Below, piece after piece: positions 51,256-59,763 of a stretch of 64,000 nucleotides of DNA. A program made the translations under genes and the position numbers. Numbering within the stretch: the first letter of the stretch is position 1; every line of letters starts with the position of its first letter. The stretch comes from Clostridiales bacterium 38-18 (lineage in GTDB: Bacteria > Bacillota > Clostridia > Peptostreptococcales > Acidaminobacteraceae). Where the stretch lies: the NCBI GenBank assembly GCA_001897605.1, contig MKTL01000005.1:62001-126000 (forward strand). The letters run 5' to 3'. The notes beneath the pieces are model-generated. The model saw only the letters and a list, made by a program, of their open reading frames with translations, did no database searches and was not told where the DNA came from.

Positions 51256-52908
51256 ATGACGTATTTAGAAGCGAAAAATGGAAAGCTTTATTGTGGACAG
51301 TCCCACATCCTACTAAGAGGATTTGGACTAGGAGGGTGGCTTTTACCTGAGGGTTATATGTGGGGGTTATACGATAAATGCGACCGTCCAAGACGTATGG
51401 AAATGATGATCGAAGCACTCTGTGGTAAGGTTTATGCAACAAGCTTTTGGAAGCGTTACTATGATACTTATATTACGGAAGCAGATATCAAGTTCATCGC
51501 AGATCGTGGCTTAAATTCAGTTCGTCTACCGATCAATGCAAGACATCTATATGCGCATGAGAATGGTCGCATTGTGTTTGATCCTGAAACGATAGCACTG
51601 ATCGATCAGTCGATTGAATGGTGCAAGCGATATGAGATCTATGTGGTATTAGATATGCATGGCGCACCAGGTGGTCAGACGGGTGCCAATATAGACGACA
51701 GCTTAGAGGATTTGCCAAGTCTTTTCACAAATCCCGTGGATGAGGTAGATTTAATTGAGCTGTGGGGCATGCTGGCTGAACGCTATAAGGATGAACCGAT
51801 CATCGCGGGATACGATTTACTCAATGAGCCCTTGCCAAACTGGTTCAATCAGTACAATCACCTGCTTATGCCACTTTATGAAAAGCTAATCAAGAGAATT
51901 AGGGCAGTTGACAGCAAGCATTTGATCATACTTGAGGGACTTCACTGGGCAACTGATTTTTCTGTGTTTGACACATTAGCACCTGAAGATGTAAAGGATG
52001 GCATTGTCCTTGAATTTCACAAGTATTGGAGCAATCCTGACCAAGAGAGCATCACCGCATTCATAGAAACAAGTGCGCGTTTGGGAATACCTCTTTTCAT
52101 GGGAGAAAGTGGTGAGAACAATCTAGATTGGTACACGACGATGTTTCCATTATTAGAGCGATTGGAAATCAGTTGGTCGTTTTGGAGCTATAAAAAGATG
52201 AGCTGTAAAAACTCCCCGATTACCTTCGATAAACCAGATTACTGGCACAAAATCGAGCATTGGGCAGAACAAAATCAAGCCTTTTTGCAAGGAAAGGGAC
52301 CAATCACAGGTGACCCTATAGAACCTTCTGAAGCACAAGCTATTTTTAACCATTTTCTAGAGTCGATCGCACATTCAAAGGTGAACGAAGAAGTGGTCAA
52401 TTCACTGCTTAGGAAAGTACCTCTAAGTATTCCAGCTGAGGCATTTGACAGATATGAGGCTGCAAGTGATAAAGTTCGTGGTGAAGGCGCTGATTTGAGA
52501 AGCTGTGACCCGATCGACATCTTATTTGAGAATGGTAAGACAGGTGAAGTCGACTATAAAAGACATAACGGCGCTTCACAGCCAGAAGAGGAAAGATTAA
52601 TTGTCGCCTTGAAGCAAGGAGAATCGGTTTCATATGACTTCCGAACAGACGTCGATGTTGTGGATCTATCTGTAAAGCTATCTGAAAAGCTTGGGGGCAA
52701 TTTTACTGATGAAGATCGTATTTCAAACAAAGTAATCATTTCTATAGATGATCAAATTGTCGCGCATACAATTTTACGAAATAGAGTCATTCATTTTAAA
52801 TATCATCGAAATGTATCTGATAAGGCACTCACACAACACCGTTTAAAGATAACCTGTGAGATGGGGGACTTAATGCTAGATGAAATTGAGCTGAAAAGAG
52901 GCGTTTAA
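51256..52908 (+). CDS. Glycoside hydrolase family 5 enzyme (cytoplasmic beta-glucan-type glycosidase)
   Basis: The 550-residue enzyme has a GH5 TIM barrel (about 1-350): GGWLLPEGYMWG, NSVRLPINARHLYA, DMHGAPGGQTG, the acid/base Glu191 in LLNEPLP and the nucleophile Glu284 in FMGESGENN. A C-terminal domain (about 400-550) looks like a beta-sandwich. No signal peptide is present, so it acts on imported oligosaccharides. Beta-1,3- or beta-1,6-glucan fragments are likely, given the GGQTG exoglucanase-like loop and the GH30 neighbour. ATG 51256 is nine bases after AAAGGA. It shares one base with the next gene. Confidence 0.88.
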   Translation: MTYLEAKNGKLYCGQSHILLRGFGLGGWLLPEGYMWGLYDKCDRPRRMEMMIEALCGKVYATSFWKRYYDTYITEADIKFIADRGLNSVRLPINARHLYAHENGRIVFDPETIALIDQSIEWCKRYEIYVVLDMHGAPGGQTGANIDDSLEDLPSLFTNPVDEVDLIELWGMLAERYKDEPIIAGYDLLNEPLPNWFNQYNHLLMPLYEKLIKRIRAVDSKHLIILEGLHWATDFSVFDTLAPEDVKDGIVLEFHKYWSNPDQESITAFIETSARLGIPLFMGESGENNLDWYTTMFPLLERLEISWSFWSYKKMSCKNSPITFDKPDYWHKIEHWAEQNQAFLQGKGPITGDPIEPSEAQAIFNHFLESIAHSKVNEEVVNSLLRKVPLSIPAEAFDRYEAASDKVRGEGADLRSCDPIDILFENGKTGEVDYKRHNGASQPEEERLIVALKQGESVSYDFRTDVDVVDLSVKLSEKLGGNFTDEDRISNKVIISIDDQIVAHTILRNRVIHFKYHRNVSDKALTQHRLKITCEMGDLMLDEIELKRGV

Positions 52909-54257
52909 TGAAACTGATTCAGACGAGTTATAAGGATAATAAAAAAGAGACGATTATAAAGGAATTGTCTTTTTCTCCAGATGTAAACAATCAGGAGCTT
53001 CATATTATTAATCTATATCCTACAGAAAAGTTTCAAGAGTATCTCGGCTTTGGAGGTGCATTTACCGAGTCAGCAGGTTATGTCTACTCAAAGATGAATG
53101 AGAATACTAAAAAAAGGCTTATTTATGATTATTTTAGCGAGGGTGGGCTGGGCTATGTACTGGGTCGATGCCCGATAGACAGCTGTGATTTTGCACTCGG
53201 AAACTACAGCGCTATGAGTGATCCGACGGATCAGAAGCTCGATTCATTTACGCTGGAGCGGGATGCAAAATATATCTTTCCACTGTTAAATGATGCTTTA
53301 AAAGTGATGCCCTCTATAAGACTCACGCTTTCCCCATGGAGTCCGCCAGCCTTTATGAAGTCAAATGGTGAGAAAAACAACGGCGGTCACTTATTGCCTC
53401 ACTATAGAAAGCTATGGGCTGACTATCTTTGCAGATACATCAGAGAATACCGCAAGCTTGGATATGAGGTCTTTGCACTTTCAATTCAAAATGAACCCAA
53501 TGCGAAGCAAAGGTGGGATTCATGTCTATATACCGCCGAGGAGGAAAAGCTTTTTATAAGAGATTACCTGATAGAGAGTATGGTTAATAACCAATGCAAG
53601 GATGTCAATCTTATCATTTGGGATCATAATAAGGAAAGAATCTTTGATCGCACAGACGAAATCTGTAGCGATGACGTTGCTAATAAAGTCGTTGGTGGAA
53701 TAGGATTTCATTGGTACAGTGGGGATCACTTTGAAGCACTTGAGCTGGTTAGAAGAAAGTACCCAGACAAGCTATTGATCTTTACAGAAGGCTGTATTGA
53801 GTACTCTAAGTTTTCATCAGACAGTCAGCTGAAGAATGCTCAAATGTATGCACATGAGATTATCGGCAGTATGAATGCTGGAATGAACGCTTTTCTCGAC
53901 TGGAATCTATTTTTAGACTTTGAGGGTGGACCGAATCACGTGAACAATCTTTGTGATGCGCCGATCATGTTGTCGGAAAATGGCGTAGATGTACGTTATA
54001 ATCTAAGCTATGACTATATTGGACATTTCAGTAGATACATCAAACCAGGGGCAAGAAGAATTGGCTTTTCTAGATACACCAATCAGTTAGAGGTGACTGC
54101 ATTTGAGAACCCAGATGGCAAAATCGCCGTAGTGGTTTTAAATTCAACTCAGCAAGCACATTCCTTTTATTTAAGATTAAAGGGAAACTTATGCCCTGTA
54201 GAAGTACCAATTGAATCAATTAGTACTTTAATACTTGAAACTGATACTGAAAATTAA
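52908..54257 (+). CDS. Glycoside hydrolase family 30 enzyme (glucosylceramidase/beta-1,6-glucanase-like)
   Basis: The 449-residue protein has the GH30 hallmarks: GFGGAFTESAGYVYSKM, GRCPIDSCDFALGNY, LSPWSPPAFMKSNG, the acid/base Glu196 in QNEPNAK, FHWYSGDHF and the nucleophile Glu294 in FTEGC. A C-terminal beta domain follows. No leader is present, so it works in the cytoplasm on imported oligosaccharides alongside GH5, with which it is translationally coupled (TAATG overlap). Beta-1,6-glucosyl or related substrates are plausible, but the linkage cannot be told from sequence. Confidence 0.9.
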   Translation: MKLIQTSYKDNKKETIIKELSFSPDVNNQELHIINLYPTEKFQEYLGFGGAFTESAGYVYSKMNENTKKRLIYDYFSEGGLGYVLGRCPIDSCDFALGNYSAMSDPTDQKLDSFTLERDAKYIFPLLNDALKVMPSIRLTLSPWSPPAFMKSNGEKNNGGHLLPHYRKLWADYLCRYIREYRKLGYEVFALSIQNEPNAKQRWDSCLYTAEEEKLFIRDYLIESMVNNQCKDVNLIIWDHNKERIFDRTDEICSDDVANKVVGGIGFHWYSGDHFEALELVRRKYPDKLLIFTEGCIEYSKFSSDSQLKNAQMYAHEIIGSMNAGMNAFLDWNLFLDFEGGPNHVNNLCDAPIMLSENGVDVRYNLSYDYIGHFSRYIKPGARRIGFSRYTNQLEVTAFENPDGKIAVVVLNSTQQAHSFYLRLKGNLCPVEVPIESISTLILETDTEN

Positions 54258-54260
54258 CGA

Positions 54261-54308
54261 AATGATGTGAGGCAAATCACATCATTCAAACTATAACTGA
54301 AGTATACT
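54261..54308 (+). promoter_or_regulatory. CRP-type operator and promoter of the hemerythrin gene
   Basis: AATGATGTGA-GGCAAA-TCACATCATT (arms 54261-54270 and 54277-54286) contains TGTGA-N6-TCACA, the CRP/FNR-superfamily consensus. Its centre (54273.5) is about 41.5 bp upstream of the start predicted from TATACT (54303-54308), the class II activator position. There is no T run, so it is not a terminator on the plus strand. Confidence 0.6.
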
Positions 54309-54338
54309 GTCTTCATCAAAGGATGGAGGACAGAATCA

Positions 54339-54749
54339 ATGAATCATAAAGAGCAACTGACAAAACAACATGAGGGTATCAATGCGGTAATTGCTGAGAC
54401 GTCTAGATTAGTCAGTCTAGGGAATCTGGAGCAAAATGCATCTGAAATAGCGAAAAATATAAGTATATTAGCAGGTAAGCTACAAATTCATCTGTCTCAT
54501 GAGGATAAGCACTTGTATCCAAAGATGATCGCTTCTAGTGATATCTCGATCAGAGAAAAAGCGCAGCAGTATGTAAATGAAATGGGAAATTTACAAACGG
54601 TATTTTCAGATTTCAAGAATGCGTACAATACAAAAAATAAAATTCTATCCAATCAGGCGGGATTTATGAGTTCGTTTAAAACTATTTTCACAGCGATCGA
54701 TCAGCGAATGAAAAAAGAGGATTCAGATTTGTATCTGATGATAGAGTAA
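54339..54749 (+). CDS. Hemerythrin-like (HHE) domain protein
   Basis: The 136-residue four-helix protein has His/Glu ligands of a di-iron hemerythrin: QHEGI near residue 10, LQIHLSHEDKHLYPKM at about 50-65 and KKEDSDLY near the end. Bacterial HHE proteins bind O2 or NO or act in iron and stress handling. A perfect CRP-type palindrome at the class II activator position suggests control by a Crp/Fnr-family protein. GATGGAGGA precedes the ATG. Confidence 0.82.
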   Translation: MNHKEQLTKQHEGINAVIAETSRLVSLGNLEQNASEIAKNISILAGKLQIHLSHEDKHLYPKMIASSDISIREKAQQYVNEMGNLQTVFSDFKNAYNTKNKILSNQAGFMSSFKTIFTAIDQRMKKEDSDLYLMIE

Positions 54750-54754
54750 TTGAC

Positions 54755-54800
54755 TAAACCACTGGATGTCAGGAGACTTTGATATTCGGTGGTTTATTTT
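54755..54800 (+). terminator. Probable terminator of the hemerythrin gene
   Basis: TAAACCAC (54755-54762) pairs with GTGGTTTA (54789-54796) around a long loop, followed by TTTT. Confidence 0.45.
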
Positions 54801-54906
54801 TATAAAGCAACATTTTTTTTAAGGATTGAATCAATGTGTCATCGTTGCTAATATAGATACATAAAGGGTTATAATTATTTATGCAATTGACAAAGTGAGG
54901 TGTAAG

Positions 54907-55434
54907 ATGATCAACCACAGACGGTTTTGGCTGACGGTTTTTATTGCTTTTATTCCAATCTTAATAATAGCCATGATGACTTTTATTTTTATTATCTATC
55001 CAGGGCAAAAATACGATTTATACGATGTAGATGCAGGTGATGTTTATTATAATTTGAACGAATTTTACATAAGAATGAATGAGAGCAATTTTAAATTTGG
55101 AGTTGGCATGTCATTTTTATCAAGTATTATGTTAGCTGGGATATGTGCGGTTGGTTACAATGCTTACAAGATCAATTCAATGGATCCAACGGTAATCCGC
55201 GCTAAGGTGATCGCAAAGGACATTCGCGGTCAGAGTTTTAATACGAGAGGTGGGGTGACGCAAGTAGCGACTTATTTTGTGGTAGATTTTGAATTTGAAG
55301 ACAAGACTACGAAGCAGTTTTCAGTAAATGCAACTCAGTTTTCGCTTATGTTTGAGGGCAATGTGGGATTACTTGTGTATAAGGAGTATTTGAAGCTTTA
55401 TTTTATCGATTTTATAGTGGAAAGCTTGGAGTAG
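54907..55434 (+). CDS. DUF2500-like membrane protein
   Basis: The 175-residue protein has two hydrophobic helices (about 6-28 and 65-85) and a C-terminal beta-rich domain (VIRAKVIAKDIRG, TYFVVDFEFEDKTTKQFSVN, LLVYKEYLKLYFIDF) that matches the layout of DUF2500 proteins. I use ATG 54907, six bases after GTGAGGTG; the upstream GTG 54895 lies in that site. Function unknown. Confidence 0.65.
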   Translation: MINHRRFWLTVFIAFIPILIIAMMTFIFIIYPGQKYDLYDVDAGDVYYNLNEFYIRMNESNFKFGVGMSFLSSIMLAGICAVGYNAYKINSMDPTVIRAKVIAKDIRGQSFNTRGGVTQVATYFVVDFEFEDKTTKQFSVNATQFSLMFEGNVGLLVYKEYLKLYFIDFIVESLE

Positions 55435-55525
55435 CAGCGTTATACAATGTAACTGAAAAGCGAAAGCACGTATTCCCATAAAATCAATTACTTAAAATAT
55501 AGATCAATAGAATGGAGAAAAGCCT

Positions 55526-56449
55526 ATGAGTTGGACGATTATAGCGACATGGCGAATGGCACTTGAGGGTGTGAGCAAAGGCGCAGAGCTGCTTAAGGAG
55601 AATGGTAGTGCATCTGAGGCGATAGAGAAAGCGATCAGATGTGTGGAGGATAATCCGCGTTATGGTTCTGTGGGCTATGGGGGTCTGCCGAATTATGTGG
55701 GTGAGGTGGAGCTGGATGCGGCTTATATGAACGGTGATACATTGGGCATCGGTGCAGTTGCTGGGCTTAAGGATTATGCCAATCCAGTCTCAGTCGCTAA
55801 AAAGTTAAGCGAGGATCGTTTCAATATCTTTCTAGTCGGTGCGGGGGCGGATGCCTATGCGCATATGAATGGGTTTGAGAGAAAAAATATGTTAACTGAA
55901 GCGGCGAGAGACACTTGGAAAGCGCGACTCAAGGAAGTGAATGATAAGAATCTTAGTCCATATGATGGTCATGATACGGTGGGTATGGTGGTTTTAGATA
56001 GTGCCAGCACCATGGTGGCGGCGACTTCAACCAGTGGTCTTTTTATGAAAAAGCCGGGGCGTATAGGGGATTCAGCGCTTTCTGGTTCTGGACTCTATGT
56101 GGACAGTGAAATCGGTGGTGCGACTGCGACAGGTTTGGGTGAGGACATCATGAAGGGCTGTCTGTCGTATGAGGTGGTAAGGCTGATGTCAGAGGGCTTG
56201 GCGCCACAAGAGGCTGCGGATCAAGCGGTACAAGCATTTTCAGAGAAGCTGAGACGTAAAAAAGGCGTAGCGGGTGCGATCTCTTTAGTATGTGCCAATA
56301 AAAAGGGCGAATGGGGCGTTGGTACAAACGTTGAGTTTTCGTTCGTAGTGGCGACTGATCAGGATGCACCTCAGGTGTATTTGGCAAATTTGGAAAATGG
56401 TAAAACGGTATATAGAGTCGTTGATCCTTCTGAGATAGAGGATAAGTAA
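55526..56449 (+). CDS. N4-(beta-N-acetylglucosaminyl)-L-asparaginase-like Ntn hydrolase
   Basis: The 307-residue Ntn-hydrolase precursor is expected to self-cleave before Thr151 in GHDTVGMVV, giving alpha and beta chains. Family features include NPRYGSVGYGGLPN, ELDAAYMNGDTLGIGAVAGL and SGLYVDSEIGGATATGLGEDI. The enzyme cleaves the GlcNAc-asparagine bond of glycoasparagine or acts as an isoaspartyl peptidase. No signal peptide is visible. GGAG precedes the ATG, and a terminator follows at 56518. Confidence 0.88.
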   Translation: MSWTIIATWRMALEGVSKGAELLKENGSASEAIEKAIRCVEDNPRYGSVGYGGLPNYVGEVELDAAYMNGDTLGIGAVAGLKDYANPVSVAKKLSEDRFNIFLVGAGADAYAHMNGFERKNMLTEAARDTWKARLKEVNDKNLSPYDGHDTVGMVVLDSASTMVAATSTSGLFMKKPGRIGDSALSGSGLYVDSEIGGATATGLGEDIMKGCLSYEVVRLMSEGLAPQEAADQAVQAFSEKLRRKKGVAGAISLVCANKKGEWGVGTNVEFSFVVATDQDAPQVYLANLENGKTVYRVVDPSEIEDK

Positions 56450-56517
56450 TCCAGTTGAAAAATAATAAATCAAGAAGAATAATAAATGAGAAAAGGTAAT
56501 GCATCTAAATATAAGAA

Positions 56518-56560
56518 AAGCTGAAGTCCAAGATCATTGAGACTTCAGCTTAATTTTATT
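56518..56560. terminator. Bidirectional terminator
   Basis: AAGCTGAAGTC (56518-56528) pairs perfectly with GACTTCAGCTT (56541-56551), followed by AATTTTATTTTT. It separates the asparaginase gene from the convergent HsmA gene. Confidence 0.75.
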
Positions 56561-56565
56561 TTTGA

Positions 56566-56952
56566 TTATCGCATAGCGACAAATGCACCGCTGACATATG
56601 GGATTAACCAGATTAACCAAACCATAAGACTAAACTTGTGGAAGGATGCTTGTGATTTTTCGTCTTTTTTCTTGAGTACAAGGGCTGCCCAAAGTGCATG
56701 TACGAGCATGAGACCAATTGCTAAACCGCCTGTAACTGCATGCCAGTTGATGCCCGTGATTACGGTGTCGCTGCCCTTAGCGATAAAGCTCATGGTAAGC
56801 GTACCTGACGTATCAAAGATAAGTCCGATAAGGAAGAGAATGAGGTGTTTTGGCTCAAGGCGGCCTTTTCTATGCTCTGCCCAAACGCCCCAAGTGTAAA
56901 ATACAAGTGCTGATGTGATCATAACGATCGCTAAAATTAATTTTGGTTCCAT
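56566..56952 (-). CDS. HsmA family (TIGR03987-type) membrane protein
   Basis: This 128-residue protein has four membrane helices and the family features AIVMITSALVFYTWGVWAEH, FLIGLIFDTSGT and ALWAALVLKK, with histidines at helix ends (VWAEH, INWHAVTGG, LMLVHALWA). HsmA proteins have been linked to heme sensing and efflux. It lies 4 bp after a MarR-family gene and is presumably under its control. AGGAGTAAT precedes the ATG. Confidence 0.8.
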   Translation of the reverse strand: MEPKLILAIVMITSALVFYTWGVWAEHRKGRLEPKHLILFLIGLIFDTSGTLTMSFIAKGSDTVITGINWHAVTGGLAIGLMLVHALWAALVLKKKDEKSQASFHKFSLMVWLIWLIPYVSGAFVAMR

Positions 56953-56956
56953 AAAA

Positions 56957-57427
56957 TTACTCCTTCTTCTGTTTAATCGATTGGATCAATCGATTTAAAT
57001 CATTTGATAGTGTTGCTTGTTCCTCTACTGTAAAGTCTTGAACGAGTGCATCTAAAACATCTGACATATGCGATCGAAAGTGTTTGGCCAGTTCTTTCCC
57101 TGATGGACTAAAACGAATCCAAATGGTTCTTCGATCTTCTGTGTCGTGATGCTTTTCTAAAATATCCATTGCCACCATTCGACTGACGATGCCAGAAACC
57201 GTTCCTTTTGAAAGCGACATTTGCTGACATAACGACGAGATGGTCGTTTGACCTTCGTGTCCAATAAGCTTCACAACCAATAGCTGCTGAGGTGTCAAAT
57301 GACTGACGATGCCCTTTGAGGCTTCAGATGCTGGCTGGTCACTATGTGAGAAGCTTAAGTTGATTTGCCCGTAGAGCTCTCGGATTTGCTGAAGGATTTG
57401 AAACGCATATGGATTTTCTTTTTGCAT
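56957..57427 (-). CDS. MarR-family transcriptional regulator
   Basis: This 156-residue regulator carries the winged helix typical of MarR (LTPQQLLVVKLIGHEGQTTISSLCQQMSLSKGTVSGIVSRM and the DRRTIWIRFSPSGKEL wing). I use ATG 57427, where GCGAGG lies just upstream, rather than TTG 57442. It forms an operon with the HsmA-family gene. An inverted repeat (57447-57455/57469-57477) close to the promoter is the likely autoregulatory operator. Confidence 0.9.
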   Translation of the reverse strand: MQKENPYAFQILQQIRELYGQINLSFSHSDQPASEASKGIVSHLTPQQLLVVKLIGHEGQTTISSLCQQMSLSKGTVSGIVSRMVAMDILEKHHDTEDRRTIWIRFSPSGKELAKHFRSHMSDVLDALVQDFTVEEQATLSNDLNRLIQSIKQKKE

Positions 57428-57446
57428 ATTTACCTCGCTCAAAATT

Positions 57447-57506
57447 AGTTCGCATTAAAACAGTTCCTATGCAAACTATATTATCAGTGGTTTGATATTA
57501 TGTCAA
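57447..57506 (-). promoter_or_regulatory. Promoter and operator of the MarR-HsmA operon
   Basis: On the minus strand TTGACA (57501-57506), 17 bp, TAATAT (57478-57483). Immediately downstream lies the dyad AGTTCGCAT (57447-57455)/ATGCAAACT (57469-57477), 8 of 9 bases paired, a plausible MarR site over the transcription start. Confidence 0.6.
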
Positions 57507-57590
57507 CACTTATTCGAAAAAAAATGACTTGTTTCATTTTTTAGAAGAAGTAACCTTATTAAGATGCTAAAATTTCAACATTTCTATCGC

Positions 57591-58349
57591 TTATTGATTT
57601 AGCTTTGTACCCTGTATTTCAGCTGGGAGTGTACCTTTATAATAAAGCGCACCATCTTCCACACGAAGTTCTTCTATTGAAAATCCGTTTGAGCTTGTAA
57701 TGAGCCCGTTCACAAATCGTACGACCTCTGTCTCGACTTTATTGATAACGCTATCGCTCATTTGAAGCTGTCCGACTTGAAGTGACGTGATATCGATACT
57801 GATTGAATTTGAGCTCGTGCGAATCAATGTTCCCTTAGCATATACGGGCTTATTTGCTGCGACATTTGTGATGATTTTTATGACCGTATCTGACATACTA
57901 GAACTTGTGGAAGCTAAATTAAAGGGTGAAATGCTAGCAAGTAGACGTTGGCTTTCTGACTCAACCATATTTTGTTCTTTAATAAAATCAATAAAAGCAT
58001 CGGTTAAATTGAAACTCATCTCCCCTTGATTATTGCCATTAAATGAAACTTTAAAGTCGGTGATTGGACCACCGTTTGCATTTGCGGTATCAATGAGCGC
58101 GCTCATCTCTTCGTTTGAAAAAGCCGCCTCGATGGTATTGGTCCCTGATGTTGTAAAATCGCCCTTTGCCAATGTCACAAGGTTTAACTCTTCAATGCTT
58201 TCTACTGTGATCTGTGACTTTTCATAAGCAGTTTCATAGTCTGCTTCAGTCCAAGTAACATCCACCGTTTTTCCAGTGCTGATAAACACATATATACCGC
58301 CAACAACTAGAATGATAATAATTACAAGCCCCAATAATGCTTTTTTCAT
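57591..58349 (-). CDS. Membrane-anchored exported protein of unknown function
   Basis: The 252-residue protein has an N-terminal membrane anchor (residues 4-25) and a soluble extracytoplasmic part rich in Ser, Thr and Asn. Repeated beta-type segments are visible (GEMSFNLTDAFIDFI, KPVYAKGTLIRTSSNSISIDI). No lipobox, protease or sugar-binding motif is visible. It stands alone, and the 205-bp gap to the next gene holds no recognisable element. I do not recognise the family. Confidence 0.65.
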   Translation of the reverse strand: MKKALLGLVIIIILVVGGIYVFISTGKTVDVTWTEADYETAYEKSQITVESIEELNLVTLAKGDFTTSGTNTIEAAFSNEEMSALIDTANANGGPITDFKVSFNGNNQGEMSFNLTDAFIDFIKEQNMVESESQRLLASISPFNLASTSSSMSDTVIKIITNVAANKPVYAKGTLIRTSSNSISIDITSLQVGQLQMSDSVINKVETEVVRFVNGLITSSNGFSIEELRVEDGALYYKGTLPAEIQGTKLNQ

Positions 58350-58554
58350 CCTAACTCAACCCCTTTCCATAAATCCACTTTATTGAATAGACAACTGATA
58401 AAAATTTATCTATCATATGTATCCATACCCTTATTTTTGAGTTCTAAATGGAGAGTTGTTGGGTTTTAGAGTAGAATAGATATTGAGGATGAAATGTGCT
58501 GTGAGAGGCGAGATATTAGTTTGAAGTTGTGATCGTTTATTTAGAAGGGAGACG

Positions 58555-59193
58555 ATGGTGATGAAATACATAAAGCTTGGTTTGGGTGTGATTCTACTTA
58601 GTTTGGTTTTAACGGCATGTACGCCTGATACGAATGATTTGAGCGATTTAGAGGCGAATCTTTTGAGTCAGGTGGATAGAAGTCAAGACGATTATCTTGA
58701 AATGATGAAGGATAATGAGTTGAGTCAATTAATTGTACTTGATTCTATTCAGTATGGTGCATTTACTGATGTCGATTCGGATGAGGCGATGGTGATTTTT
58801 AAGTTTATCGATGTGCCTCATGTAGGTGGACTAAATCGGAAGATGGTTTTGATATGTGATGCAAACACCTTTGAGGTAAAACTGCAGCATACATTTGTAG
58901 CAGATCATGTGGAATTACATTTGCTTCAAAGAAATGATCTTAGAAATGAGATTCTTTATATCGGCAGTACTTCCTATCAAGGGGAAACCGTTTATGGGAT
59001 AGAATGGTTTGATTTAAGTACTGGAGAGTTTGAAAGAAAGAGCATCATTGAAGGTGATTTCGAAAGGAATGCGGCATTCTTTTTTAGTAATGACATCCTT
59101 CAAATCTTTGAACTGAGTTATGAAGACTATGAGCCAGTTTATACGTATCAGTATTCTTTATTTTGGAGTCAAACAGAGGCAGTATTTAAGTAG
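58555..59193 (+). CDS. Lipoprotein of unknown function
   Basis: The 212-residue protein has a lipoprotein signal with LTAC and Cys22, then an acidic soluble part with beta-propeller-like segments (VDSDEAMVIFKFIDVPHVGG, YIGSTSYQGETVYGIEWFDLSTGEF). AAGGGAG lies 3, 6 and 9 bases before ATG 58555, GTG 58558 and ATG 58561, so the exact start is open. It ends at a strong terminator. The family is not recognised. Confidence 0.65.
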   Translation: MVMKYIKLGLGVILLSLVLTACTPDTNDLSDLEANLLSQVDRSQDDYLEMMKDNELSQLIVLDSIQYGAFTDVDSDEAMVIFKFIDVPHVGGLNRKMVLICDANTFEVKLQHTFVADHVELHLLQRNDLRNEILYIGSTSYQGETVYGIEWFDLSTGEFERKSIIEGDFERNAAFFFSNDILQIFELSYEDYEPVYTYQYSLFWSQTEAVFK

Positions 59194-59225
59194 CGTTTCA
59201 ATGCGTTTGAAACGCTCTTTTTTTT
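59192..59225 (+). terminator. Terminator of the lipoprotein gene
   Basis: AGCGTTTCAA (59192-59201) pairs perfectly with TTGAAACGCT (59207-59216), followed by a run of eight T residues. Confidence 0.85.
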
Positions 59226-59628
59226 GCTCTGGATGCCAAGTGAGCTGGATTATGATTTTTATGAGGTGCTTAGAGCGGATCATGTATTAAAAGCATTAAG
59301 CAATATTTTTAAGGATCAACCACTACAGTTTAAACCGGGTACACAGTTTGCCTATTCGGTCTCGTGGTTCCTACTTCTCGGCTATATAATTGAGCTACTG
59401 ACAGGATTGAGCTATGAAGATTATCTTCAAGCCAATTTATTTGAACCACTTGGTATGAAGGCTTCTGGATTTGATCACTACCAAAAGATCGTTAAGCATA
59501 GAGCTAGCCCATACGATGTCAGCGATGGGGTTCTTAAAAATGCGGCGTTCATCGATATGCGAATTGCGGGTGCAGGTGGTGGTCTATACGCCAGCATAGA
59601 AGATATCAATCGATTTAACAAAACATAG
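59224..59628 (+). pseudogene. Internal fragment of a beta-lactamase-like serine hydrolase
   Basis: The 134-codon frame begins inside the T run of the preceding terminator, without a start signal. It corresponds to the middle of the family: PLQFKPGTQFAYSVSWFLLLGYIIE, ANLFEPLGMKASGFD, AGAGGGLYASIEDINRF. The N-terminal SxxK and the C-terminal third are missing, and the YxN motif reads YSV. It stops where the IS605-type element begins. It is a relic truncated on both sides. Confidence 0.75.
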
Positions 59629-59763
59629 CAAGAATTCCCCCATCTCTAAGCGAAGCGTAGGTGGTGGGATGAATTGCTTCTTTTTTTGTTTTAGAAGTAG
59701 TATGAAAAGTAAAAATATCGTATAATGTAAATAAAGAACAAACGTTCTTAGAAAGGAGTGTAC

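Noticed and set aside
54261-54286. Palindrome as terminator of the GH30 gene
   Set aside because: No T run follows on the plus strand, and the arms contain the CRP-type consensus at the activator position of the next promoter.
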